Of a stretch of 55,634 nt of DNA, positions 1 to 8,131 are shown piece after piece. Both the position numbers and the translations under genes were made by a program. Numbering within the stretch: position 1 is the first letter of the stretch; every line of letters starts with the position of its first letter. Source of the DNA: Microscillaceae bacterium (GTDB taxonomy: Bacteria > Bacteroidota > Bacteroidia > Cytophagales > Microscillaceae); assembly GCA_011390205.1 (NCBI GenBank), contig JAABSX010000026.1, positions 1-55,634 of the forward strand, written 5' to 3'. Under the pieces are notes generated by a model. The model worked only from the letters and a program-made list of their open reading frames with translations, ran no database searches and was not told the DNA's origin.

Positions 1-126
1 TTCTTCTGCTAATTCTTCCATACATCTAAAATAAGTTTTGCTGTGGATATACGCAAATAAATGTTCAAAAATTACGCTAGGCTCGGTTTCTAGTACAATC
101 CCAACAATAAACCAAAGTTTTGAATC
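1..126 (-). other. Open frame running off the left edge, no start codon visible early
   Basis: On the minus strand a 42-codon frame is open from two consecutive stop codons (127-132) to the window edge. Its composition looks protein-like, but the only ATG lies seven codons from the edge (19-21). It could be the beginning of a gene to the left, a decayed gene whose upstream part is interrupted by the two stops, or chance. I do not recognise the family. The 89 bp between it and the SUMF1 gene hold nothing else that I can see. Confidence 0.2.
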
Positions 127-215
127 TTACTACCAACGGATGATAAAGTTTGGGGTTTTTGTCAGTGTTCGAAATCTGTTTTTTAGCTCAAAGAATAAGC
201 GAATAGCATCAAAGA

Positions 216-1085
216 CTAGAAAGAAGCTAAACGAAACCCGTAGAAGTAGCCACGAAACGAAGGCGAGTTGTAGTGACGAAACGCAGAGCGGCAAAACCTG
301 GCATAGTCGACCCAAGAGCCGCCGCGCAACACACGAAGGCTACCTGTAGCAGGTCCCTGAGGATTGGTCTGTGCGCCGCTAGGGTAAGCGCCATACCAGT
401 CGCTGCACCACTCCCATACATTGCCGTGCATATCATATAATCCCCAAGCATTGGGCGAAAAGCTGCCTACGGGGGTGGTCTTTTCTCTGTACTGTCCTTC
501 GGGGTTGCCATTATAAGGAAAGCCGTTATAGTTTGCTTGCTCAGTAGTGAGGTTATTGCCTGTATGGAAGGGGGTGCTTGTTCCAGTGCGGCAGGCATAT
601 TCCCATTCTGCCTCGGTGGGGAGGCGATAAAGCCCCCTGCCCCCTGAAGGGGGATATTTTTCGTTGAGTTTCTTGAGGAATTCTTGGATGTCCTCCCAGC
701 TTACGTTCTCCACAGGGCAGTTGTCGCAATCCTTGAAGTTGCTAGGGTTGCTACCCATCACGGCTTGCCACTGGGCTTGGGTTACTTCGTACTTCCCTAT
801 CTTGAAATCACTGAGAGTTACTTGATGCTGAGTTTCCTTATTATATCTCTCAGGCTCAGAAGTGGGGCTGCCCATCATAAAGGTGCCACCTTTTATTTGT
901 ACCATCTGCCCCTCGAAGGGGTCGCCTGTGAGGGTGGGAGTAGTAGTTGTTTTTGGACTAATGAGGATAGCAGAGCTGTCCTTTGTGGGCGTGGCTTTGA
1001 TATTGGTAAAGGTGCGCTTCTGCTGGGCATGGCTCATCTCTAGCAAACAAAAACTAAAGAAAAGAAAGAAGATTGCTTTTTTCAT
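216..1085 (-). CDS. SUMF1/formylglycine-generating-enzyme-like secreted protein
   Basis: A 289-residue protein with a clear N-terminal signal peptide (about residues 1-20, ending SHAQQ), so it is exported. After a 30-residue linker the rest is an FGE-sulfatase (SUMF1) domain: GGTFMMGS near residue 66, YEVTQAQWQAVMG, LPTEAEWEYACR, YDMHGNVWEW and the closing RGGSW...GFRLA. True formylglycine-generating enzymes use a pair of cysteines in the C-terminal segment. Here only the second is visible (ARFCRS) and the position of the first is Asp (SWVDYARFC), so catalytic conversion of sulfatase cysteines is unlikely. Related non-catalytic SUMF1 domains serve as structural or binding modules (for example GldK-type proteins). 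It stands alone, divergent from the barrel gene. On the minus strand TATTTTTG (plus 1115-1122) could be its -7 promoter element, but I see no good -33. Confidence 0.9.
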   Translation of the reverse strand: MKKAIFFLFFSFCLLEMSHAQQKRTFTNIKATPTKDSSAILISPKTTTTPTLTGDPFEGQMVQIKGGTFMMGSPTSEPERYNKETQHQVTLSDFKIGKYEVTQAQWQAVMGSNPSNFKDCDNCPVENVSWEDIQEFLKKLNEKYPPSGGRGLYRLPTEAEWEYACRTGTSTPFHTGNNLTTEQANYNGFPYNGNPEGQYREKTTPVGSFSPNAWGLYDMHGNVWEWCSDWYGAYPSGAQTNPQGPATGSLRVLRGGSWVDYARFCRSAFRHYNSPSFRGYFYGFRLASF

Positions 1086-1426
1086 GAGATTGGGGTTAAA
1101 AAGATATCAAAGCCCAAAAATAAAAAGAAAATTTGGATGGTAGAAATATTTTTATGTTGATGCACACACAAACTGAAGTTTGGGCTACAAAGCACTTCAG
1201 TCTGAACTGTTTTAATACAAACATTTTATAATCAGAGTCTTACACGATTTTCAGTTGTCTATTTTAGAATACCTATTTGATTATTTCTTACATGGATATA
1301 TTTTTTTGTAAAGATAGACATCCAAACATATGTGTTATTCCGTTTGATTATGAAAATAAATCTAGCGAATGCCGAAAAGCTATATAACAGAGTAGGCAAC
1401 TATTAAAAATGATGATATACAATACT
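1086..1426. other. Divergent intergenic region, candidate promoters only
   Basis: AT-rich region between the divergent SUMF1 and barrel genes. It contains a short perfect palindrome, CAAACT-GA-AGTTTG, at 1169-1182 and a candidate minus-strand -7 element at 1115-1122. I see no reading frame or RNA gene here. Confidence 0.4.
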
Positions 1427-2170
1427 ATGAAAAAAGTTATTTTAATTTCTCTCTTACTTTTTGGTTTTGTGGGGCAGTCTTGGGCTCAAAATGACAATAA
1501 AATGTTTAGCTTGGGAGTGAGAGGCACTATCAATGGCTCTTGGATTGGCGAGCTTCCTCAGAATGAACAAGACGTGAAAGACATCAGCAGAGATGATTTA
1601 AAAATTGGCTTTGTGGGTGGAGTCTGGACAAAGATTCAAGTTTTGGGTGGTCTTTACATACAGCCCGAAGTTACTATCTCACAAGTAGGTGGCACGTATA
1701 GCTATCAATACAATGTGAATAGTGGCGGACAAAACCCTGCTACCCTCTACGAGAATGCCAAAAATATCAGAATGACCAATCTTGATTTTCCTTTGTCATT
1801 GGGTTATCGTTTGCCCCTTGGCCCAATAGGGCTCAACCTCAACATAGGCGGCATATTCTCTACGGTACTTAGTGCCAAAGAAAAATATGAGCAAGAAGGC
1901 TTTAACGGACTAGTGAGCATAGGCAAAGAAAGTGCAGAGCGTGATATCAAAGATAAAATCAATGGCTTTCAGGCTGCCTTGCAGGGAGGAATTGGCTTAG
2001 ACTTTTCTAGAATTTTGCTTAATTTTAATATCCAGCAAAATCTTACGGAAGTCTATGAATCTCAGACTACCAACCTCAATCTCAGCCCCGAACAGCTTTC
2101 ATTAGAGGCTGACCGCCAAAAACAAAGATTACTTTCTGCACAGATAAGTTTAGGTATTAGGTTATATTAA
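1427..2170 (+). CDS. Outer-membrane beta-barrel protein (PorT/OMP_b-brl type)
   Basis: The start at 1427 gives 247 residues and places a normal signal peptide at the very N-terminus (MKKVILISLLLFGFVGQSWA). Two in-frame ATGs at 1409 and 1412 would add a six-residue hydrophilic leader and are less likely. The mature part alternates short hydrophobic strands with glycine-rich turns (GFVGGVW, GGLYIQPEVTIS, DFPLSLGYRLPLGPIGLNLNIGG, ALQGGIGLDFSRILLNF, SAQISLGIRL) and ends in an aromatic residue (LY). This is the signature of a small outer-membrane beta-barrel of the porin/PorT family common in Bacteroidota. The cargo or partner cannot be told from sequence. It is monocistronic, with a strong terminator just downstream. 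Confidence 0.8.
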   Translation: MKKVILISLLLFGFVGQSWAQNDNKMFSLGVRGTINGSWIGELPQNEQDVKDISRDDLKIGFVGGVWTKIQVLGGLYIQPEVTISQVGGTYSYQYNVNSGGQNPATLYENAKNIRMTNLDFPLSLGYRLPLGPIGLNLNIGGIFSTVLSAKEKYEQEGFNGLVSIGKESAERDIKDKINGFQAALQGGIGLDFSRILLNFNIQQNLTEVYESQTTNLNLSPEQLSLEADRQKQRLLSAQISLGIRLY

Positions 2171-2194
2171 TTTCAAAATCAGTCATCAATCATT

Positions 2195-2236
2195 AAAAAA
2201 AGGTGAGCGAAGTAACATACTTCGTTCACCTTTTTT
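2195..2236 (+). terminator. Rho-independent terminator after the beta-barrel gene
   Basis: A 13-position stem (GGTGAGCGAAGTA / TACTTCGTTCACC, one mismatch, 2202-2230) with a loop of about 4 nt, followed by TTTTTT at 2231-2236 and preceded by an A-run. The A-run would let it also work weakly on the other strand. Confidence 0.85.
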
Positions 2237-2427
2237 GGCTTCAGGAGTCAGGCTTAAGCTATTTGGATAATTGAAAATTGATAATGGAAAATCACTCAAT
2301 AAGTACTCTGTCAAAATAAAGTCCACCTAAAAAATAATTTAAAAAGGGTTTTTTCGGTATATGGAAGCTATTTTTAAGGTCTTTAGGATTTACAATTACC
2401 CGTTTTAATTAAGTACGAGTACTTATA

Positions 2428-2676
2428 TTGGAGACTCAGGAAAAGTCTTGCGTTTTAAATATGCTCTAAAAATAAATATTTTTTGGTAAGCAATTTTACA
2501 CCCTAGAGGGGTTTCATCTTTGTAGAAAAGGGTTAATATGTTCAAATCTGAACTTCGTAGGAGTGAAACTACTTACAGGGATATTTCACCCCTAGGGAGT
2601 TAGTGGGTCTTCGATGCCTATTTCTACAAAGATTTTACTCCTAGGGAGTTTTAGTGGAGATTTCCTGGGTCTCCAA
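2428..2676. repeat. Nested inverted-repeat element (MITE/REP-like), 249 bp
   Basis: The ends are near-perfect terminal inverted repeats: TTGGAGACTCAGGAAA (2428-2443) and TTTCCTGGGTCTCCAA (2661-2676), 15 of 16 positions complementary. Inside lie four copies of a unit around TTTCACYCCTAGGGAGT, two on the minus strand (2501-2528 and about 2550-2571) and two on the plus strand (about 2583-2606 and 2621-2658). The whole element could therefore fold into nested hairpins. It encodes nothing. The layout resembles a miniature inverted-repeat transposable element or a REP cluster. I see no transposase and no second copy in this window. The flanks (2237-2427 and 2677-2819) are AT-rich with no reading frame I would support. 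Confidence 0.65.
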
Positions 2677-2819
2677 CTTATAGATATAAACAAATAATTT
2701 TCTATCTTTTTTAGTAACTTATATTCTACTAATTTTCAATTACTTATGATTAAATAATAATATAACCTATTTTAGTAGAGGTACTTAGCGATAATTACCA
2801 AATTAATAAATTTACTTCT

Positions 2820-3425
2820 CTATTTGATTTCCTCTTTGCTAGATTCAAAGGTTTTGCCTACTTTGATAAATCCCAAAGACATCGTCATCCCTGCAATCCT
2901 AAAACGAGGCTTGACCTTAAGGCGAAGGCGTGAGTCTTCTTGGTTATCGCCTTTGATGGCAGCGAGTAGGTTAATCATAGAGTTAAGTGATTCTTTGTTG
3001 AGCAATTCGGCTGCATTTAAGCCCATGCTAATCGGAAAAGAAGCCGTGCCACCATTCGGGGCTACTTCTATGCGATCATTAGAAGTTCCACTCAAAATGT
3101 CTGTCTTGTCTAGCTCTAGCACCCAGTCTAGCTTCTCGAGGGCGGCTGTCTTGTCATTGGGGTTGCGTACTTCTATGATGTAAGTAAGGTTTAAGGGCAA
3201 GGTTTTATTTTTGAGTGCCAAGCCAAGCTGTGCGGCATCCCTTAGCCCCAAATCAGCAAAGCCCTGTATGTTTTTCAAATCCACCTCCCCCAGGTTCATT
3301 TTATCTACATTTTGTATTCTGAACTCAGATTTAGCAAAGTTTTTTACCTCACGGATGGTTCGGCAAGATTGGAAAGTAGCCAGTAAAAGTGTAATAAACA
3401 GTAAGTTTTTGATTATTTTCATCAT
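2820..3425 (-). CDS. LEA14-like (WHy domain) lipoprotein
   Basis: 201 residues. The N-terminus is a lipoprotein signal (hydrophobic stretch, then TFQSCR with the acylated Cys near residue 21), so the protein is anchored in a membrane of the envelope. The body resembles the LEA type 2/WHy fold. A beta-rich stretch carries YIIEVRNPNDKTAALEKLDW, where a conserved Asn-Pro-Asn precedes the 'difference from the ideal' strand. It is followed by the DKTDILSGTS and ISMGLNAAELL segments seen in Bacteroidota LEA lipoproteins. Function is unknown; stress or desiccation protection is the usual inference for the fold. It stands alone, divergent from asd. Confidence 0.75.
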   Translation of the reverse strand: MMKIIKNLLFITLLLATFQSCRTIREVKNFAKSEFRIQNVDKMNLGEVDLKNIQGFADLGLRDAAQLGLALKNKTLPLNLTYIIEVRNPNDKTAALEKLDWVLELDKTDILSGTSNDRIEVAPNGGTASFPISMGLNAAELLNKESLNSMINLLAAIKGDNQEDSRLRLKVKPRFRIAGMTMSLGFIKVGKTFESSKEEIK

Positions 3426-3647
3426 TGTTTTTTGTTTAAGGAGCTTCTGAACGTGAATTTAGAGATTTTTTGCGGAGAATGGATTACAATTCTGTTACTT
3501 TTTATGGAAATCATGATTTTAGAGCATTTTCAAAATCAGTCAATCTATCAGCTAGAGAACGAATACTTCTCCAGAAAGCATTTATAACTTGGCATTTTTT
3601 GAGTAAATTGCACCCCAAATTTGAAAAACATCTAAACGAATACGAAT

Positions 3648-4637
3648 ATGAAATTAGCCCTTGTTGGTGCGACTGGTTTGGTAGGTCAAGAAATGCTCAA
3701 AGTACTAGCCGAAAGAAATTTTCCCGTTACGGAGTTACTCCCTGTAGCTTCTCAAAAATCAATAGGTAAGTCTATTTCTTTTCAAGGCAAGGCCTATCCT
3801 ATACTTTCTATGCAAGATGCCATTGACCGCAAGCCTGACATCGCTCTTTTTTCAGCTGGTGGTGGGGTTTCCCTAGAGTTTGCACCAGCTTTTGCAGCCG
3901 TAGGCACTACCGTGATTGATAATTCGTCTGCCTTCAGGATGAGCCCTGAGCACAAGCTAGTCGTTCCAGAAGTCAATGCACACGTACTCAGCAAAGAGGA
4001 CAAAATCATCGCCAACCCCAATTGCTCTACGATTCAAATGGTAGTGGCACTAAACCCTCTTCACCAAAAATACAAAATCAAAAGAGTAGTGGTCTCTACC
4101 TACCAAAGCGTAACAGGTACGGGCAAAGAAGCCGTAGAACAGCTCATGGCAGAGCGTGCAGGCAATCCTCCTGTGATGGTCTATCCTCACCCGATTGATA
4201 TGAATGTCTTGCCTCATATTGATGTGTTTTTAGAAAATGACTACACCAAGGAGGAGATGAAAATGGTCAATGAAACCCAAAAAATTATGGGAGATGACAC
4301 TATCAAACTTACCGCTACTACAGTGCGCCTGCCTGTGGTAGGAGGGCATTCAGAATCTGTGAATGTAGAGTTTTTAGAAGAATTTGAGATAAAAGACATC
4401 TTCGAGATTCTGAGAAATACTGAGGGAGTCATTGTAGAAGATGATGTCAAAAACAATGTCTATCCTATGCCACTCAATGCACACGGCAAAGACGAGGTAT
4501 TCGTGGGGCGTATCCGCCGTGATGAATCTCAGCCCAAAAGCCTTAACCTCTGGATAGTAGCAGATAACCTCCGCAAAGGAGCAGCCACCAATGCCGTGCA
4601 AATTGCAGAGTATTTGCTCGCCCAAAAGTGGAATTAA
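3648..4637 (+). CDS. asd: Aspartate-semialdehyde dehydrogenase
   Basis: 329 residues, full length for the family. It reduces aspartyl-4-phosphate to aspartate semialdehyde with NADPH, the branch point to lysine/diaminopimelate, threonine and methionine. The N-terminal Rossmann motif is ALVGATGLVGQEM (residues 3-15). The catalytic cysteine sits in NPNCSTIQ (about residue 127), and the active-site histidine segment is VVGGHSESVNVEF. The C-terminal NAVQIAEYLL helix is also present. The start fits the family N-terminus MKLALVGATG. About 66 bp separate it from hemC and the two may be co-transcribed, with a stem-loop between them. Confidence 0.97.
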   Translation: MKLALVGATGLVGQEMLKVLAERNFPVTELLPVASQKSIGKSISFQGKAYPILSMQDAIDRKPDIALFSAGGGVSLEFAPAFAAVGTTVIDNSSAFRMSPEHKLVVPEVNAHVLSKEDKIIANPNCSTIQMVVALNPLHQKYKIKRVVVSTYQSVTGTGKEAVEQLMAERAGNPPVMVYPHPIDMNVLPHIDVFLENDYTKEEMKMVNETQKIMGDDTIKLTATTVRLPVVGGHSESVNVEFLEEFEIKDIFEILRNTEGVIVEDDVKNNVYPMPLNAHGKDEVFVGRIRRDESQPKSLNLWIVADNLRKGAATNAVQIAEYLLAQKWN

Positions 4638-4653
4638 AAAACAAGTAAATCTC

Positions 4654-4685
4654 GAGTGAATGCGTGCTTAGTCTCTCATTCACTC
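4654..4685 (+). other. Stem-loop between asd and hemC
   Basis: A perfect 9-bp stem, GAGTGAATG (4654-4662) and CATTCACTC (4677-4685), with a 14-nt loop. There is no T-run, so it does not look like an intrinsic terminator. It might stabilise the asd 3' end or act as a processing site. It lies 17 bp before the hemC start chosen here. Confidence 0.45.
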
Positions 4686-4702
4686 ACTCACAAATCAAGA
4701 CA

Positions 4703-5629
4703 ATGCAACTAAAAATAGGAACACGTGGAAGCAAATTGGCCCTTTGGCAAGCACAGCATGTAGCAGACCTGCTCAAAGCAGGAGGTGCAGAGGTAGAAAT
4801 CGTATTGATAGAAACCAAAGGAGACAAGATATTAAACCAAGCCCTTTCTAAAATCGGGAGCAAAGGGCTTTTTACTGCCGAGCTAGAGGAGCAACTCTAT
4901 GAACAAAAAATAGACCTTGCTGTGCATAGTGCCAAAGATTTGCCCTCTGAGCTGCCAGAAGGTTTAGAAATCATTGCTTTTGGTGAGCGTGAGAATCCTC
5001 AAGATGTGCTCATCAGCCTCCAAGCCAATCTCAAACTAAGTGAACTTGATGCAGATGCAGTCATAGGTACTTCTTCTACAAGGCGTGTAGCAATGCTGCG
5101 ACACTATTTCCCTAAAGTAAAAATCAAAGACATCAGAGGAAACCTACAGACACGCATGCACAAGCTGGAGCATGAAGGTTATGATGCCATTATTCTTGCC
5201 TTTGCAGGGGTGCATCGTATGGGTTATCACCAGCACATTGCAGCGTATTTGCCACTTGATATGTTTACGCCCGCAGTAGGTCAAGGAAGCATTGCCATAG
5301 AAATATCCAACACTTTAAGCACTGAAAAACAGCACTTTATCAGAGCAAAAATCAACCACTCCCCTACCGAAGCCTGCCTCAGAGCTGAGAGGGCTTTCCT
5401 CAAAAGACTGCAGGGTGGATGCAGTGTGCCTGTATTTGGATTGGCACAGATAGAAAACCAAAAAATCAGCATGCACGGAGGCATCATAGGGCTAGAGGGC
5501 GAGGTACTTATCCAAGAAAGACAAACTGCCTCTGTAGAAGATGCCGAAATTTTAGGGCTACATATTGCAGAAAAAATCTTTGAAAAGGGAGGAAAAGAAC
5601 TTCTGCAAAAAATCAAGGCTACACTCTAA
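4703..5629 (+). CDS. hemC: Hydroxymethylbilane synthase (porphobilinogen deaminase)
   Basis: It polymerises four porphobilinogens into hydroxymethylbilane for haem and sirohaem synthesis in the cytoplasm. The start at 4703 (MQLKIGTRGSKLALWQ) matches the family's N-terminus. An upstream in-frame ATG at 4664 would add 13 residues across the intergenic hairpin and is rejected. This gives 308 residues, a normal length. Visible signatures are HSAKDLPSELP (substrate-binding Lys/Asp), IGTSSTRRVAML (conserved arginines), DIRGNLQTRMHKL, and LQGGCSVPVFG, which carries the dipyrromethane-cofactor cysteine. No other haem gene is adjacent. Confidence 0.97.
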   Translation: MQLKIGTRGSKLALWQAQHVADLLKAGGAEVEIVLIETKGDKILNQALSKIGSKGLFTAELEEQLYEQKIDLAVHSAKDLPSELPEGLEIIAFGERENPQDVLISLQANLKLSELDADAVIGTSSTRRVAMLRHYFPKVKIKDIRGNLQTRMHKLEHEGYDAIILAFAGVHRMGYHQHIAAYLPLDMFTPAVGQGSIAIEISNTLSTEKQHFIRAKINHSPTEACLRAERAFLKRLQGGCSVPVFGLAQIENQKISMHGGIIGLEGEVLIQERQTASVEDAEILGLHIAEKIFEKGGKELLQKIKATL

Positions 5630-5665
5630 AAAATATTCGGCATACGCTGTATTTGCACAAAATAC

Positions 5666-5989
5666 CTACCCTGCTGCCAAGTTTGCCACAAAAGCCTCAC
5701 AGTGCTCTAAATGGTGCAAAGAAAATGACTGCACCTCTCTAAAGGGAATGATGTGGATATGCAGCCCTTCTGCCTCCTTGCCTACACGCAGCCCTATGAG
5801 CTCTGCCGGGAAATTTACTTGGACTACTTCTCCTGCCAAGAAAGCCCCATTTTGGAGGTAAATACCTAGCCCTGGGGTCTTTAAACTTGTGTCTTGAGTC
5901 TGGGCTTGCCAAATATAAACAAAAGTTTCTAAGACAGTTTCTAATTTTTTTGGGTTAAATTGTGCTAAAATTTGATGAATATTCTCCAT
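5666..5989 (-). CDS. Conserved-looking hypothetical protein
   Basis: 107 residues with no signal peptide or membrane segment. An N-terminal helical region (about 1-35, with several Leu/Phe heptads) is followed by a mostly beta part (GIYLQNGAFLAGEVVQVNF, GLHIHIIPFREV). I do not recognise a family. It converges on hemC with a 36-bp gap and diverges from the lipoprotein gene 31 bp away, so the two may share a promoter region. The frame is the best coding frame in this interval, but without homologues the call rests on size, start and spacing alone. Confidence 0.6.
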   Translation of the reverse strand: MENIHQILAQFNPKKLETVLETFVYIWQAQTQDTSLKTPGLGIYLQNGAFLAGEVVQVNFPAELIGLRVGKEAEGLHIHIIPFREVQSFSLHHLEHCEAFVANLAAG

Positions 5990-6019
5990 TTTTGGGTTTA
6001 ATTAAAAATATATAATACA

Positions 6020-6556
6020 ATGATGAACGCTATTTCTAAATTCCTGTGTTGTATCGTACTAGGATTTAACCTACTTTGGCTCACTGCCTGTGAGCAAGTT
6101 ACGGAAAACACTCAAGAAAACAATACACCCACAGAAGACCCTGCCCTCAAAGCCAAACTCGTGGGGCAAGTAGCCGAACTAGGCTGCCAAGATACACGGG
6201 ATCTGATTACCAAATATGGCGGCAAGCTCCTCCCACTCGTTGGAGATGCAGTGCTCGAGAAGATTATTGACAAAAAAGGCAAAGGTGATTTTTGTGAATG
6301 TATCAAACCCACTCTAGAAAAACAACTGGATGTTGAGCTAAAAATAGAAAATCTGGACTTACTCATTACCCAGAGAGAAAACAGACGCAAACTCGTCAAA
6401 GAAATTATCTTAGAACAACGAAGTGAAATTGTAGATTGTTACAAAACAAAAGGCTCAGGAAAAGGCGTTAAATTCATAGAAAAAGTCCTCAATAAAATCG
6501 CTAAAAAAGAAGCAGGAGACAACACAGAAACCGCAGAAGACAATACCTTAGAGTAA
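6020..6556 (+). CDS. Putative lipoprotein, unknown function
   Basis: 178 residues starting with a lipoprotein signal peptide whose lipobox reads LTAC (acylated Cys about residue 24). The mature part is strongly charged and mostly helical. It has several further cysteines (GCQDTRD, GDFCECIKP, EIVDCYK) that could form disulfides in the periplasm. The C-terminal 25 residues are low-complexity Lys/Glu/Thr. I recognise no domain. It lies 35 bp before the lipase gene and may be co-transcribed with it. Confidence 0.65.
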   Translation: MMNAISKFLCCIVLGFNLLWLTACEQVTENTQENNTPTEDPALKAKLVGQVAELGCQDTRDLITKYGGKLLPLVGDAVLEKIIDKKGKGDFCECIKPTLEKQLDVELKIENLDLLITQRENRRKLVKEIILEQRSEIVDCYKTKGSGKGVKFIEKVLNKIAKKEAGDNTETAEDNTLE

Positions 6557-6591
6557 CAAAATCTTGCTTATACAAACTAAAACAGACCCTC

Positions 6592-7422
6592 ATGACAAAA
6601 GACCGTACTTCTTTACAATATTTCCAATTCAACCCCTCTGCAGATGTTTTTGAGGTGGACAATGCCCTCACATTGGCAAAATTTAGCGCACTCATCTACC
6701 AAAAAAAAGAAGCAGTAGAAATCATTCTCAAAGAAGTATGGGCTTTTGAAGAAGTAGAGCTGATAGAAAGCTTCTCAGAGGTTGAAGATATCCAGCTTTA
6801 CTTTGCCATCAAATCTGATGTAATTTTAGTAGCCTTTCGCTCCATGAGTGAGTCTATCAAAGACGGTAATACCTCCACAAGCTTCGGCTTGGCTGATTTT
6901 CATCACGGAAAAGCCCACAAAGGTTTTGGACTCGCACTAGACCTAGTCTGGCAAAAAATCTTAGAAGTACTGATTATACACCAAAAACAACAACAAAAAA
7001 TATGGCTTTGTGGGCATAGCCTTGGAGGAGTATTGGCTACGATGGCTGCCCATCTTTTTTTGAGCAAAAAAATAGCAATTCAAGGGCTTTACACCTTTGG
7101 GCAGCCTAGAGCAGGAGATGCCGATTTTGTGGCATTCTTAGAAGAAAAATTAAACAAAAAATATTATAGAATCACCCAGCAAGATGACCACCTCTGCACA
7201 CTCCCCACTGAGTGGCAAGGCTTCAAGCATGCAGGACAGCAGATTTCTTTTGATGCACAAGGAAACATCCTCCAAAACCCACCTGAAGAAGGTGGTATCT
7301 GGCAAGACACCTGGAGCTATGGAAGTAGTTTTTATTATTGGGGCACAGAAAAACTACCTGCACACTCCATAGATACCTACGTGCATTTGCTGGCAGCCTC
7401 CTACCCTGATTCTGAAAATTAA
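6592..7422 (+). CDS. Class 3 lipase family protein
   Basis: 276 residues with no signal peptide, so probably cytoplasmic or peripheral. The alpha/beta-hydrolase core carries the nucleophile elbow LCGHSLGGVLATMA (Ser about residue 143), then YTFGQPRAGDADFV, the family's conserved segment. Candidates for the remaining triad residues are the Asp in TQQDDHLCTLP and the His in GFKHAG. The closest pattern is fungal-type lipase_3 (Rhizomucor lipase, feruloyl esterase), with substrates being acylglycerols or other esters; the actual substrate cannot be inferred. It follows the lipoprotein gene by 35 bp and converges on folA. Confidence 0.85.
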   Translation: MTKDRTSLQYFQFNPSADVFEVDNALTLAKFSALIYQKKEAVEIILKEVWAFEEVELIESFSEVEDIQLYFAIKSDVILVAFRSMSESIKDGNTSTSFGLADFHHGKAHKGFGLALDLVWQKILEVLIIHQKQQQKIWLCGHSLGGVLATMAAHLFLSKKIAIQGLYTFGQPRAGDADFVAFLEEKLNKKYYRITQQDDHLCTLPTEWQGFKHAGQQISFDAQGNILQNPPEEGGIWQDTWSYGSSFYYWGTEKLPAHSIDTYVHLLAASYPDSEN

Positions 7423-7485
7423 TTATTCACTAGAAAATCTCCCACAATACCTTGTAGGAGCAAAACAGCAAGAAAGGCGACACTT

Positions 7486-7986
7486 CTATTGTCTTCGCTG
7501 ATAGACCTCAAAAGTATAGGAGTATGGGTTTTTAGAATCGGCTTTGTGTGATTCAGAGCTGTATAACTCCCACTGAGCCCAGTCTATCTCAGGAAAAAAA
7601 GTATCTCCGCCCAAACTTGCCTCGATGCGTGTCAAGTAAAGCCAATCTGCCAAAGGCAGTGCAAGTGCATAAACTCCTGCGCCCCCCAAAATAAAGACCT
7701 GTTTCTCGCCTTTTTTTTCCAAAAATTGGAGAGCGTCTGGCAAGTTTCTAGCCTGTACAAAGTTTTTTTGAGAAAAATCAAGCACTGTAGATTGACTCAA
7801 TACTACATTGTAACACTCAGTAAATTCTGCATCTTTGGCTTGATAACTCTTTCGCCCCATAATCACGGACTTGCCTTTGATTTTAGACCTGAAATAAACT
7901 GTGTCTGCGGGCAAAGACCAAGGAAGATTCCCCCCTTTGCCTATGACTTGCTGCCTTGCCAGTGCGGCTATGATAGAAATAATCAT
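7486..7986 (-). CDS. folA: Dihydrofolate reductase
   Basis: 166 residues, the standard bacterial length. It reduces dihydrofolate to tetrahydrofolate with NADPH. The N-terminus is typical (IISIIAALARQQVIGKGGNLPW). The catalytic acid is the Asp in LPWSLPAD, and the NADPH-binding GKSVIMGRKSY and VFILGGAGVYALAL segments are both present. No thymidylate synthase gene is adjacent. The gene is on the minus strand, convergent with the lipase gene and divergent from the siaB-like gene. Confidence 0.96.
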   Translation of the reverse strand: MIISIIAALARQQVIGKGGNLPWSLPADTVYFRSKIKGKSVIMGRKSYQAKDAEFTECYNVVLSQSTVLDFSQKNFVQARNLPDALQFLEKKGEKQVFILGGAGVYALALPLADWLYLTRIEASLGGDTFFPEIDWAQWELYSSESHKADSKNPYSYTFEVYQRRQ

Positions 7987-8131
7987 ACTTAAAGTTTGTA
8001 ATTTATCTTTTTATTTGTAAATTTATCATGTGTTTGTTCGTTAAAAAACCATACACTTCATTCTACTGCTTAAATGGGAATGTTTTTTGATGCTACATCA
8101 ATGTGTTTAAATTATACTTAACAAAAAAGTA

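Noticed and set aside
38-349. Plus-strand frame at the left edge
   Set aside because: It overlaps the SUMF1 gene antisense and has no recognisable domain or promoter.
3470-3769. Plus-strand frame overlapping the start of asd
   Set aside because: More than a third overlaps asd in another frame, the rest lacks recognisable features, and asd is certain.
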